Origin: Stenotrophomonas sp. UBA2629
GTDB taxonomy: Bacteria; Pseudomonadota; Gammaproteobacteria; Xanthomonadales; Xanthomonadaceae
Assembly: GCA_002359895.1 (NCBI GenBank)
Contig: DEOB01000008.1
Span: 147,928 to 211,927 of the forward strand
DNA: 64,000 nt
Reading direction: 5' to 3'
Below, piece after piece: positions 44,081-53,700 of this stretch (position 1 is its first letter; each line of letters opens with the position of its first letter). Made by a program: the position numbers and the translations under genes. Under the pieces are notes generated by a model, which saw only the letters and a program-made list of their open reading frames with translations, was not told the DNA's origin and made no database searches.

Positions 44081-46228
44081 ATGACGCGCAAACCGCTTAC
44101 CGCTGCGCTGGTGCTGGGCATGAGCCTGGCTGCTGCTACCGCCAACGCCAACGAGGGCATGTGGATGCCCACGCAGTTGCCGGAGTTGGCAAAAACGCTG
44201 AAAGAGGCCGGTTTCAATGGTAATCCGGCGGAGCTGGCCGATGTCACCGCGCCGCCGTTGAGCGCTGTGGTGCGCGTGGGCGGTGGCACTGGTGCGTTTG
44301 TGTCCGGCGATGGCCTGCTGCTGACCAATCACCACGTGGCCTACGGCGTCATCCAGTACAACGCCAGCAAGGAACACGACACCATCAACGAAGGCTTCAT
44401 CGCCAAGAACCGCGCCGACGAGCGCGCCGCCAACCCGGATTACCGGGTGCTGGTGACGGTGGGCTTCGACAAGGTCACCGATGACGTGCTCAAAGAAGCA
44501 CGCGGCAAAACCGGCCGCGCGTATTACGACGCGGTGGAAAACGCGCGCAAGCGCATCGTTGCTGATTGTGAGGCCGAAGGCGGCGTGCGCTGCTCGGTGG
44601 CCAACATGTACTACGGCACCGATTTTTACCGCATCCGTCAGCTGGAGCTGACCGACATCCGCTTGGTCTACGCACCGCCGCGCGCCATTGGTAACTACGG
44701 CGACGAGATCGACAACTTCATGTGGCCGCGCCACACCGGCGATTTCACCCTGCTGCGTGCTTACGTGGGCAAGGATGGCAAGCCGGCGCCGTACAGCAAG
44801 GACAACGTGCCGTATCAGGCACCGGCGCATCTGAAGATGGCTACCGATGGCCCGAAGGAAGGCGACTACGCCATGCTCGCCGGCTACCCCGGCACCACCT
44901 ATCGGCTGCGCACCGCTGCGGAATTCGGCAGCCAGATCGACACCGTGCTGCCGCGCCGCGTGGAAGTGTTCCAGCAGTTGATCGACACCATCGAGGCGGT
45001 CGGCAAGACCAATGCCGACGCACGCACGCGTTATGCATCGCAGCTGCAATCGTTGAAGAACAACCGCAAGCGCGCCGCCGGTGAGCTGGAAGGCCTGCTG
45101 CGCAGCGATGCCAAAATCCAGCGTGCGCAGGACGAGCAGGCCATGCTGGCGGCCACTGATCGCAAGTACAAAGGCGATATCGACGCACTGTTTGCTTCGC
45201 TGGCCGCCGACCGTGAAATGGGTGGCAGCGAGTTCCTGGTGACGCTGTTGTCCAGCCAGACCCAGCTGCTGCGCTCGGCACTGTTGCTGGAGCGGCTGCG
45301 CGTGGAGTCGCTCAAGCCCGACGCGCAACGCGAGGCCGGCTATCAGCAGCGTGACCAGGCGTTGATCGAGGGCGTGCTCAAGCAGGTACAGCGCCGCTAT
45401 GACCCGACGGTGGAAAAGGCGATCCTCACCGCGCTGCTCATCCGTTACCAGCAGTTGCCCGACGCGCAGCGCAATGCGCAGTACGACACCGTGTTTGGCC
45501 GCACCCCGGCGCAGCTGGCCGCACACCTGGATGCGCTGTACGCACAGACCACGCTGGGGGATGAAGCGCAGCGTCTGTCGCGTTTTGAAAGCGCACGAAA
45601 CGGCGGCGCGATTGCAGCCGATCCGTTGATGGCCGCCGCCTCGGCGCTGGTGGTCGCACAGCTCGATGCCGAGCAGCAGAGCAAGGAACGCCAGGGCGAG
45701 CAGCTGCGTCTGCGCCCGTCCTACATGCAGGCCTTGTTTGATTGGCGTGCAACGCAGGGCCGCGCGGTGTATCCCGATGCCAACAGCACGCTGCGCATCA
45801 GTTACGGCAAGGTCGAGGCGCTGCATCCGCGCGATGCGGTGAGCTATTCGCCGGTGACCACGGTGGCGGGCATTGTCGAAAAGAACATCAATACGGTGCC
45901 GTTCGATGCGCCCAAGCCGCTGCTGGCGGCAATCGCCAAGGGCGATTTCGGCAGCACCGCCGACCCGGTGCTGAAGACGCAGACGGTCAACTTCCTGACC
46001 AACCTGGACACCACCGGCGGCAACTCCGGCTCGCCGGTGCTCAACGCACGCGGTGAACTGATCGGCCTGAACTTCGATTCCAACTGGGAATCGGTGAGCG
46101 CCAGTTGGTGGTTCGACCCGCGTTACAAGCGCGCCGTGCATGTGGACATGCGTTACCTGCGCTGGTTGCTGGCCAAGGTTTACCCGGCGCCCGAGCTGCT
46201 GAAGGAAATGGGCGTGCCTGGCGAATAA
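44081..46228 (+). CDS. Peptidase family S46 dipeptidyl peptidase (DPP7/DPP11 type)
   Basis: A 715-residue secreted serine peptidase with signal peptide (cleaved near ATANA|NEGMW). The catalytic triad is visible: the His84-His85 pair in LTNHHVAYG, the Asp in GNYGDEIDNFMWPRHTGDF and Ser649 in TGGNSGSP. The residue 18 positions after the catalytic Ser is Ser667 (NFDSNWE). In characterised S46 enzymes Gly here goes with DPP7-like hydrophobic P1 preference and Arg or Ser with DPP11-like acidic P1 preference, so an Asp/Glu-type specificity is predicted. The enzyme would release dipeptides from N-termini in the periplasm. GGAG lies six bases before the ATG; it is a single gene. Confidence 0.94.
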   Translation: MTRKPLTAALVLGMSLAAATANANEGMWMPTQLPELAKTLKEAGFNGNPAELADVTAPPLSAVVRVGGGTGAFVSGDGLLLTNHHVAYGVIQYNASKEHDTINEGFIAKNRADERAANPDYRVLVTVGFDKVTDDVLKEARGKTGRAYYDAVENARKRIVADCEAEGGVRCSVANMYYGTDFYRIRQLELTDIRLVYAPPRAIGNYGDEIDNFMWPRHTGDFTLLRAYVGKDGKPAPYSKDNVPYQAPAHLKMATDGPKEGDYAMLAGYPGTTYRLRTAAEFGSQIDTVLPRRVEVFQQLIDTIEAVGKTNADARTRYASQLQSLKNNRKRAAGELEGLLRSDAKIQRAQDEQAMLAATDRKYKGDIDALFASLAADREMGGSEFLVTLLSSQTQLLRSALLLERLRVESLKPDAQREAGYQQRDQALIEGVLKQVQRRYDPTVEKAILTALLIRYQQLPDAQRNAQYDTVFGRTPAQLAAHLDALYAQTTLGDEAQRLSRFESARNGGAIAADPLMAAASALVVAQLDAEQQSKERQGEQLRLRPSYMQALFDWRATQGRAVYPDANSTLRISYGKVEALHPRDAVSYSPVTTVAGIVEKNINTVPFDAPKPLLAAIAKGDFGSTADPVLKTQTVNFLTNLDTTGGNSGSPVLNARGELIGLNFDSNWESVSASWWFDPRYKRAVHVDMRYLRWLLAKVYPAPELLKEMGVPGE

Positions 46229-46248
46229 GCCGGGCCGTCACCGTGCAA

Positions 46249-46271
46249 GGGGCTCCCTCCATGGGGGCCCC
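46249..46271 (+). terminator. Hairpin after the S46 peptidase gene, possible terminator
   Basis: GGGGCTCCC (46249-46257) pairs with GGGGGCCCC (46263-46271) over nine pairs, one G-U, with a five-base loop, 20 bases after the stop. No T run follows, so termination here may need Rho. The rest of the gap to 46670 is AT-richer, probably holding the promoter of the next gene (a TATATT lies at 46630-46635 without a clear -35). Confidence 0.4.
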
Positions 46272-46670
46272 TGCGCCGCATTGCTTCCAGGGGGGGCTGA
46301 GGTGGGGTTCGCAGTTGTCAGTGCTCCCCATACCCGGATGAAACCGATGGGGCAGGCGGTGCTCGCGCAGTGTGCCCCAGCCGTGATCTGTAGCCTGTAT
46401 TACTCACCTGGCCAGAATTCCGCAGGCAGCTGCTGCGTGATCAGGCACCGGCGTTGCGGCGTGCTTTCCCGCAGAACGTAGCCGTATCAATGCGCCTGTG
46501 CATGAAAGGCCAGTGCCCCTGCATCCATGTTCGTCCCGCAGTGTATGTAGTCAGGCAATTCCGATTGTCTGTAGGCAAGTTCTTTATCGGCAACGTCAGT
46601 AACTTACATTACGCTGGGCTAAGATCCCCTATATTGGGCGGAGTCATGTGCCTCATACCGGGGAAATTGT

Positions 46671-47423
46671 GTGGTAACGCAACAACTGGACAACGCGTCG
46701 GCTGCTGCTGGCGATGCTTTGGCGCTGGCTTTGGCGCCGCTGCGGGTATGGATTGTCGGTAGCCTGGACGTTGTGTTGCCTTTGCAGCGCTATGGCGCGC
46801 AGGTGCACGCAATGGACAGCATTGCCGCGCTGTACCGCGAGCTGGCCATCGTCCCGTGCGACGTGGTGCTCATAGATACCGCCCTGGTGGATGAGGACTT
46901 GTCCACCACCGTTGAACACCTGCGCCGCCGCGACGACCTTGGCGTGGTGTTGCTGGTGGACGCCAAGACCCCGCACCGCGTGGCCGAGGGCCTGTGGGCC
47001 GGTGCTGACGCCTGCATGCCACACCGTCCCGAGGGGGAATTGCTGGCGGCCAAGCTGTCCAGCCTGCGCCGGCGCCTGCCGGGCGAGCCGGTACAGATGA
47101 TGGAAGCGGCTGCCGCCGCTGCCGACGACGCTTCCGCCGCGTGGGAGCTGGAGTCAGGCGGTTGGAACCTGCGGGCCCCCAGCGGCCAAGTTCTCGCTTT
47201 GACCGAGGCCGAGCGCTCATTTTTGACGTTGCTGTTTGCCTCTCCCGACGAAACGATAGGCCGTGAGCGATTGATAGCCGCGCTCACCAACCAGCCGTGG
47301 GCCTTTGATCCACATAGGATTGAGGTGCTGGTACACCGCCTGCGTAACCGCGTCCGCAGCGTCACCCGCTGCACGTTGCCCATCCGCGCAGTTCGCGGTT
47401 CAGGTTATCGCCTGACGCTCTAG
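46671..47423 (+). CDS. OmpR-type winged-helix regulator with degenerate receiver
   Basis: A 250-residue protein with GTG start. The C-terminal 100 residues (LTEAERSFLTLLFASPDETIGRERLIAAL ... RIEVLVHRLRNRVRS ... IRAVRGSGYRL) are a complete OmpR/PhoB winged helix. The N-terminal part has the fold of a receiver (VVLIDTAL with Asp69), but the acidic pair expected after the first strand is missing (LRVWIVGSLD), and the usual Lys-Pro is replaced (MPHRP), so phosphorylation is unlikely or atypical. No kinase gene is adjacent. It lies 347 bases before the giant surface-protein gene on the same strand and is the best candidate to control it. Confidence 0.88.
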   Translation: MVTQQLDNASAAAGDALALALAPLRVWIVGSLDVVLPLQRYGAQVHAMDSIAALYRELAIVPCDVVLIDTALVDEDLSTTVEHLRRRDDLGVVLLVDAKTPHRVAEGLWAGADACMPHRPEGELLAAKLSSLRRRLPGEPVQMMEAAAAAADDASAAWELESGGWNLRAPSGQVLALTEAERSFLTLLFASPDETIGRERLIAALTNQPWAFDPHRIEVLVHRLRNRVRSVTRCTLPIRAVRGSGYRLTL

Positions 47424-47458
47424 TTCACGGTTTTTTATTCAGCCACGACTTATCTAAA

Positions 47459-47483
47459 TAAATGTGATGTGAGTTCACATTTA
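47459..47483. promoter_or_regulatory. Perfect 9-bp inverted repeat, CRP/Clp-like, upstream of the giant gene
   Basis: TAAATGTGA (47459-47467) and TCACATTTA (47475-47483) are perfect arms separated by seven bases. The arms contain the CRP half-site TGTGA/TCACA, but the spacer is seven bases and not six, so this is not a canonical CRP/Clp site. TTCACA (47474-47479) may double as a -35 box, with CTAAAT at 47498 as -10 (18 spacing). It is the only strong operator-like element between the regulator gene and the surface-protein operon. Confidence 0.5.
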
Positions 47484-47510
47484 TGAACGCGCGCAAGCTA
47501 AATTTCAGTT

Positions 47511-47769
47511 AAATCAAAGAGCTAGCTCAGAATCGGACGTGTGACAGCCTTTGGGCTGTGAGCAAGCGCGAGTGTCGGCAACAAAATGGCACTGTAACCC
47601 CTGAACGGCGGCGTAAGAATCCGCCCGTTCACGAAGCTCCTGAAATAGGAGTTTCGTTCTGACGGCCCGTTATTTGGGGCGGCCCGTCTTCCAACCAATC
47701 ACGCATTACGCGGGTCGTCCTCCACAGGGTGGCCCGGCGGCGCAGCGCGTTTGCAAATGGGGTTACCCG
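47511..47769 (+). promoter_or_regulatory. Long structured leader of the giant surface-protein operon
   Basis: About 260 bases without a gene contain a 10-bp palindrome GAGCTAGCTC (47519-47528) and three clear hairpins: ACAGCC/GGCTGT (47544-47559, four-base loop), TGAACGG/CCGTTCA plus CGG/CCG (47602-47631, one bulge), and CGAAGCTCCT/AGGAGTTTCG (47632-47656, five-base loop). The last two are directly adjacent. No T run follows them, so they are not terminators; RNA-level control or message stability is the likely role. The sequence does not match the c-di-GMP riboswitch core that I know. Confidence 0.45.
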
Positions 47770-50700
47770 GTGAAAAACCAGTTCGAGCAGTGCAAGGCCA
47801 TTGGTGGCTATGTGTCCGTAGCCAAACAGCAACCACGTGGACTGCGGAAACGCATCAGCCAGACGCTTGCAGCAATGACACTGGCGTGGATGGCGCCCGT
47901 CACGGCGATGGCGGGGGACCTGCTGCTCAACATCACCGACACTGGCTCTGATCCGTCGCCGGCCGGCGCCGTCATCAAATATCAGGTAGAGGTTGCCAAC
48001 TCCGACGTTGATTCGGTCGTTGGTGGTGCCGTGGTGTTCGATCTGCCCCTCAACTCGACGTTGAGCAAGGTGACCGGATTGACGGGTTGCACCGCCTCCA
48101 GCACCAACCCGGTGCGCGTGACCTGCCTGCTGCCGGAGATGAAGACGGACGAGCCTTTGACGTTTGGCCTGGAAGTGGATACCAGCGACATCTCTGGTGC
48201 TACTACACAGGATGTCTCGCTGTACGGGGCTGTCGGCTATGCCGACCAGCTCAATACCATCACCGGCCCGGTTGAGGGCATCGAGCCCGTGTTTGGACAG
48301 CCCACGCCGCCGTTCTACGGTGATGACGTCAACGCAAACAACAACTGGCAGAAAGAGGATACGAAACTCGTCCGGTCCACTGACCTGCGCATGGAAAAAC
48401 AGGGCCCGTCGACCATCATCGGTGGTGGTATTGCCACCTACACCATCACGGTTCACAACGACGGCCCCAGCCCCTCGACCGGTTTCACCGTGGTCGATGC
48501 CCTGTCTGGCCCCACGTATGTGGCTGGCAGCTTTGCAGGTAGCAACTGGGCATTCAACGACGCCACCATGACGGCGACGTACAACGGTCCGGCCATTCCA
48601 GCCGGTGGCAGTGCGACGTTCACGTTGCGGGCCAAGGTTAACGCCGCCACGGGCACAGTCGAAAATCTGGCCGTGGTGGAGCCGAGCACGGATACTTCGC
48701 AGCCGCGTGAGTCCAATCCCAGCAACAATAACGACACGGCCACGACCATCGTGACCGCTGGCGCTGACATGACGATCAGCAAGAGGCTGAAGGCCGCGCC
48801 CGCTGTAGCCGGTGAGAAGACCACTTTCCAGATCCAGATCAACAACGCCGGCCCGAGCCCAGCGTTGAATCCGAGCTGGGAAGATACCCTGCCCGCGGGT
48901 TTCACGCTCACCACCCCGCTACCGGTTGTTCCGGGCTGGACCTGCGCGGCGCTGGATTCCAACACGCGCATCAAGTGTGACTACACCGGCAGCTTGGCGG
49001 TCGGCGCAGTGGTTGATTTTGAATTCGATGCATTGGTACCGACCAGTGGCTCCAACAGCAATGGCAATGTGCTCAATACCGCCGAGGTCAGCTCGCAGAC
49101 AGACGATCCGGACCTGAGCAACAACGAAGGCTCGGTCACCTTCCCGGTGGTGTCCAACGGCGTTGACCTGGCGTTGAGCAAGAGCAAGAACCCCAAGCTG
49201 ATCTCGGTGTGGGATGGCAACGGTGATGACAGCGAAAGCCGTATGACATCGCGTATCGAGGTGCTCAACGACGGCCCCCGCGATGCCACCGACAAGGTGC
49301 AGGTCGTGGATACGCTGGCGGCGGGCGAGGAATATGTTGAAGGCGGCAACACCGGTGAGTGGCTGTGTACGGTCGCTCCGAGCCCGTGGACGCAGAGTGG
49401 TTCAAATCAGGTTGTCACCTGCGACCTGGATCCGAGCAGGTATCCGTTGCCGCCGGGTCAGAAAACGCCTGAGCTGAAAATCATTACCCGCGCCCGTGCG
49501 CCCAATCTGGACATGAAGAACGAGGCCTGCACCGGTGGTTCGGGTGGCTCGTTGGTGCCAGGTACCAGTGCGGACAATGCGACCATCCAGTTTGGTGATA
49601 CGGATCCGACCAACAACTGCGCCGGCGACGGTACGCGCACGACGTTGGATCGCGTTGACCTGGAAATTGCCAAGCGCACCAACGGCCCTGGCAGCAGCGA
49701 CAACGTACTGCTGGTCAATCAGAACGTGCTGACCTACACCTTGAGCGTGACCAACAAGCAGCTGACCGCCGGCACGTCGGTGCGGGCTAGCGGCATTATC
49801 GTCAGCGACACCATTCCGGGTTACGTGGCAGCGTCGGACATCGGCAATGTCACTGTGCCGGGCACGACCATCACGGCAGTGACTACTCCGCGCAACTGGC
49901 CTTGCACCATCAATGAAGGTTCGGTGATCTGCCGCTCGGGTACTGACGGTTTGGATCCGGGTGACTCTGAAGACATCACCATTACCGTTACCCGCCCGTT
50001 GTTCGACTCGTCTGTGCAGACGATCACCGGCAGCTGTGGCGTGGGTGCGCCGGCTACCAATGCTTACTGCAACACCGCCAGCGTGGCGGTGGATCCGGCA
50101 GTGGCGACGTCCATCGCCGAAACCATTACCGCCAACAATGAGGCCAAAGATTGGGTGACGATCGAGCGCCAGGCCAACATGCGCACGTTGTCCAAAGCGG
50201 TGTCCAACAATGGCGTGGGCCAGATTGGTGTCAACAGCGAGTACAAGATCACGTACTACAACGATGGCCCGTCTGCAGTCCCGGCTGTGATATTCCGCGA
50301 CGTGCTCACGATCCCGGCGGGCGATCCTGGCTTTGTATTGGTATCTGCCTCGCGCACCGGTAATGGCGCGAAGGCTTGTACCGTGGATCAGGTGGATCCG
50401 GCCATCAACCAGAACCCCAATGCCGGCGGCGGCACGTCTTATGGCAATCCGACCGGTGCCGATCTGCAGATGAGCATCGCCTGTACGCCGTTGGACATGG
50501 CGCACCGTCAGAATGAAGTGATGACGGTGGTGATTCGTCCCAACCGTCATCCGAGCGCACCGGCGGGCCGCAGCTTCCACGACGTTGGTGAATTTACGAT
50601 CAGTGGCGGTGCGACCGGCCCGACGTGGAACTTCAATACCGATACCAGCAGCGCCGATGACACCAAGACCGGCGAGCTGACGTTCACGCAGGAGCTGGCA

Positions 50701-53700
50701 ACGCTGGTCATCAACAAGATTGACCGTGGCGTTGAAGGAGAGCCGAATTTCGGCGGCGTGGATCCGTTGGGTTACGACGGCTTGACCCCAGCCAACAACG
50801 TGCTCACCTACCGCATTTCGGTGAACAACCTCGGCCCCTCGGTCGCCAGCAATGTCACCTTGGACGATACCTTCCGCGCACCTGCGGGTAACAAAGTTGA
50901 ATTCATCGGCATGGCGGGCGGAACGGTCGCCGCTCCGCCGGTTGACGCCGCTTATGCGGTGAGCAACTGTACGGTTGTCAGCGGCTCCCCCATCTTCACC
51001 GGAACGGGTATCTCGCCGGGTGATGCGGGCCTTCAGGTCAACTGCAACGTGCCCGGTGCTGGCTTCGGCGCCAATGATGCCTTGGGCGTGCTCAACGCAG
51101 GCGCCACCAGCTATGTGTTCATGCGTTACCGCTACCTGGATGCACCTGCTGCCTCCGGCGACACGGTACGCAACTCGGTAACAACCCAGGCCGATGAAGC
51201 AGCCCCGCAGTCGACGTCGCAGGAAACCACCGTGCGTACGCGTGTGGACCTGGCCGTGGTCAAGTCGGTACATACCGCCGTCCCGGCAGCCGATCCGGAT
51301 ACCGCTGTGCCGGCAACGGCAACAGAAGTCACCGTGTGGCAGCCGTTCTACTGGGTGATGAACGCGGTGAACAACGGCCCGGGTGCAAGTCTGTCGCGGG
51401 ACCGCTCACCGACCAGCCAGGAACAAGGCACCGGTACCGTCATCACCGACACCCTGCCGGCCGGCACCGAACTGATCGGCAATGTGACCTGGCAGAAAAA
51501 GGGTCCGCTGCAGAACCAGACCACGCCGAATGGCACGGGTACCTGTACGGTCAGCGGCCTGAAGATCACCTGTAATGTGGGTGACGTCACCGCGACGGGC
51601 AAAGTGCGTGTGGTTGCGCAGGTCCGTCATAAAACCTGGCCCACCGGCGGCAAGGTCAAGAACGTCACCGAGGTGGCGACCGAGCAGGTGGACAGCGTCA
51701 CCAGCAACAACAAGGACGAGGAAGAAATCTCGTTCGCGCGTTCGTCGCTGGCCGGCGTGGTTTACGAAGACCGTCTGCGCACAGCAGGCCAGGGTGGTAA
51801 CCGCCAGTCGGCTACCGATGAGCCGGGTATCGAACAGGTGGTTGTACGTCTGTCGGGTACCGACCTGTATGGCAACGTGCTGACCAGCGGCTCGACCGGC
51901 GCCACGGTCAATTACATCGAAGTGAAAACCAGCGCTGACGGCAGCTTCCTGTTTGAGAATCTGCCGCCGTCGGATACCGCCGGCTACACGGTTACCCAGG
52001 TGCAGCCCGCCGGCTATCTGGACAGCCCCGATACCGTGCCGGTGGCTCCGGCTGCAGGCGCTGCATCGTTGGGTGGCACCTACAACGGCTCGGTGATCTA
52101 CAGCGGCATCACCGTTGGTGCCAAGGACGTCGGCATTCACTACGACTTCCCGGAGGTGCGTGTTCCGTCCCTGTCCGGCGTGGTCTATGTGGATGTGGAC
52201 CGCAACAACACCTATGGCGGCACTGACACGTTGATTGATGGCGCGGTGGTGGAACTGTTGGACGCCAGCAACCCGGCCACGGTGCTCGATACCCGCACCA
52301 CCGCCAATGGGGGTGCCTACAAGTTCGAAAACCTTGATCCGTTCAAGGTCTATACCCTGCGCGAAGCATTGCCTGATGGTTATGCCAATCGCCCCAATGC
52401 TGTGAACAAGGGCAAGATCGGCGGCGTTCTGTGCGCCATCGGTTGCACCGCCGGCAATGGCGTGAGCCCGGATCCGGCCACCACCAGCCGCATTTCCGAT
52501 ATTGACCTGTCCTCGGGTCAGGACGGCACCGAGTTCAACTTTGGTGAAGACGCCACCACCTCGCTGAGTGGCAAGGTGTTCCTGGACAGCAACGACAACA
52601 ACATCGTCGACAGTGGTGAGCTCGGTATCAAGGACGTCATCGTGACGTTGTATGTGCTGGACGCCAACGGGACTACCTACGTCCAGGTTGGCAATACCTT
52701 CACCACCAGCAGCAACGGCGAGTATCTGTTCACCGGGCTGACGGTGGGCGAAACCTACCGCATTGTTGAGACCCAGCCCAACGGCTTGGACGACAACACG
52801 GCGGAAAAGAACAAGGCTGAGCCGAACGTCATCATTGTGCCGGTGCTGGATCCGGCAGGCTCCTCGGGCCACAACTTTGGTGAAGTGGCTGCGCGGATCT
52901 CCGGCCGCGTGTATCTGGATGAAAACAACCAGAATGGTTATGAAGCCGGTGAGCCAGGCTTGCCGCTGATCCACCTTGCGCTGACGCATGCCGATGGCTC
53001 GGCTGTCATGGACGTGTTTGGCAATCCGGTCGCTGCGGCTACCAGTGCGAACGATGGCACCTACCGCTTCGACAATCTGTTGGCTGGCGACTACACCGTC
53101 ACCGAAGTGGAGCAGCCGACATACCAGCTGCGCGGCGTGACGGTGACCACCTTCAATGGCCGCACCGACGCCGGCAGCGTGACAGCTGGTACCCCGGGCA
53201 CGGCTTCTTCCCAGAAGACGGTACCGAGCACGATCAGCAGCATCGCTCTGCAGGCCGGCGCAAATTCCCCGGATAACAACTTCGGTGAAATCCTGCCTGT
53301 GTCGGTATCGGGTGTCGTGTTCTTCGACATCAACAACAATGGTGCGCAGGATGCGCCGAACGATCTGGGCATCGGCTCGGTGGACATCCGTCTGACCGGC
53401 ACCGATGACCTGGGCGAAGCGGTGGACAAGACGTTGGCGACCAATGCCGACGGCACCTTCAACTTTGAAGGGCTGCGTCCGGGCACCTATACGCTGATCG
53501 AGCCAGAGCAGCCGACCGGCACCGCGCAGGGCCAGACCACGGCCGGCCAGCTCGACAGCAGCAGCGCTTCCAGTGGTACGGCCAGCAATGGTGCGTCGCC
53601 GGAGTCAAGCAAGATTGCGACGATCGACCTGACCCTGCCGGGCGATATCTCGTCCAACAACCTGTTTGCCGAGATCCCGACCAACAGCGGCATCATGGGC

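Noticed and set aside
47459..47483. Canonical CRP/Clp binding site
   Set aside because: The half-sites match but the spacer is seven bases and not six, so it is reported only as a perfect inverted repeat.
47544..47656. c-di-GMP (GEMM) riboswitch in the giant-gene leader
   Set aside because: The conserved core and tetraloop-receptor strings of GEMM-I are absent; the hairpins are described without a class.
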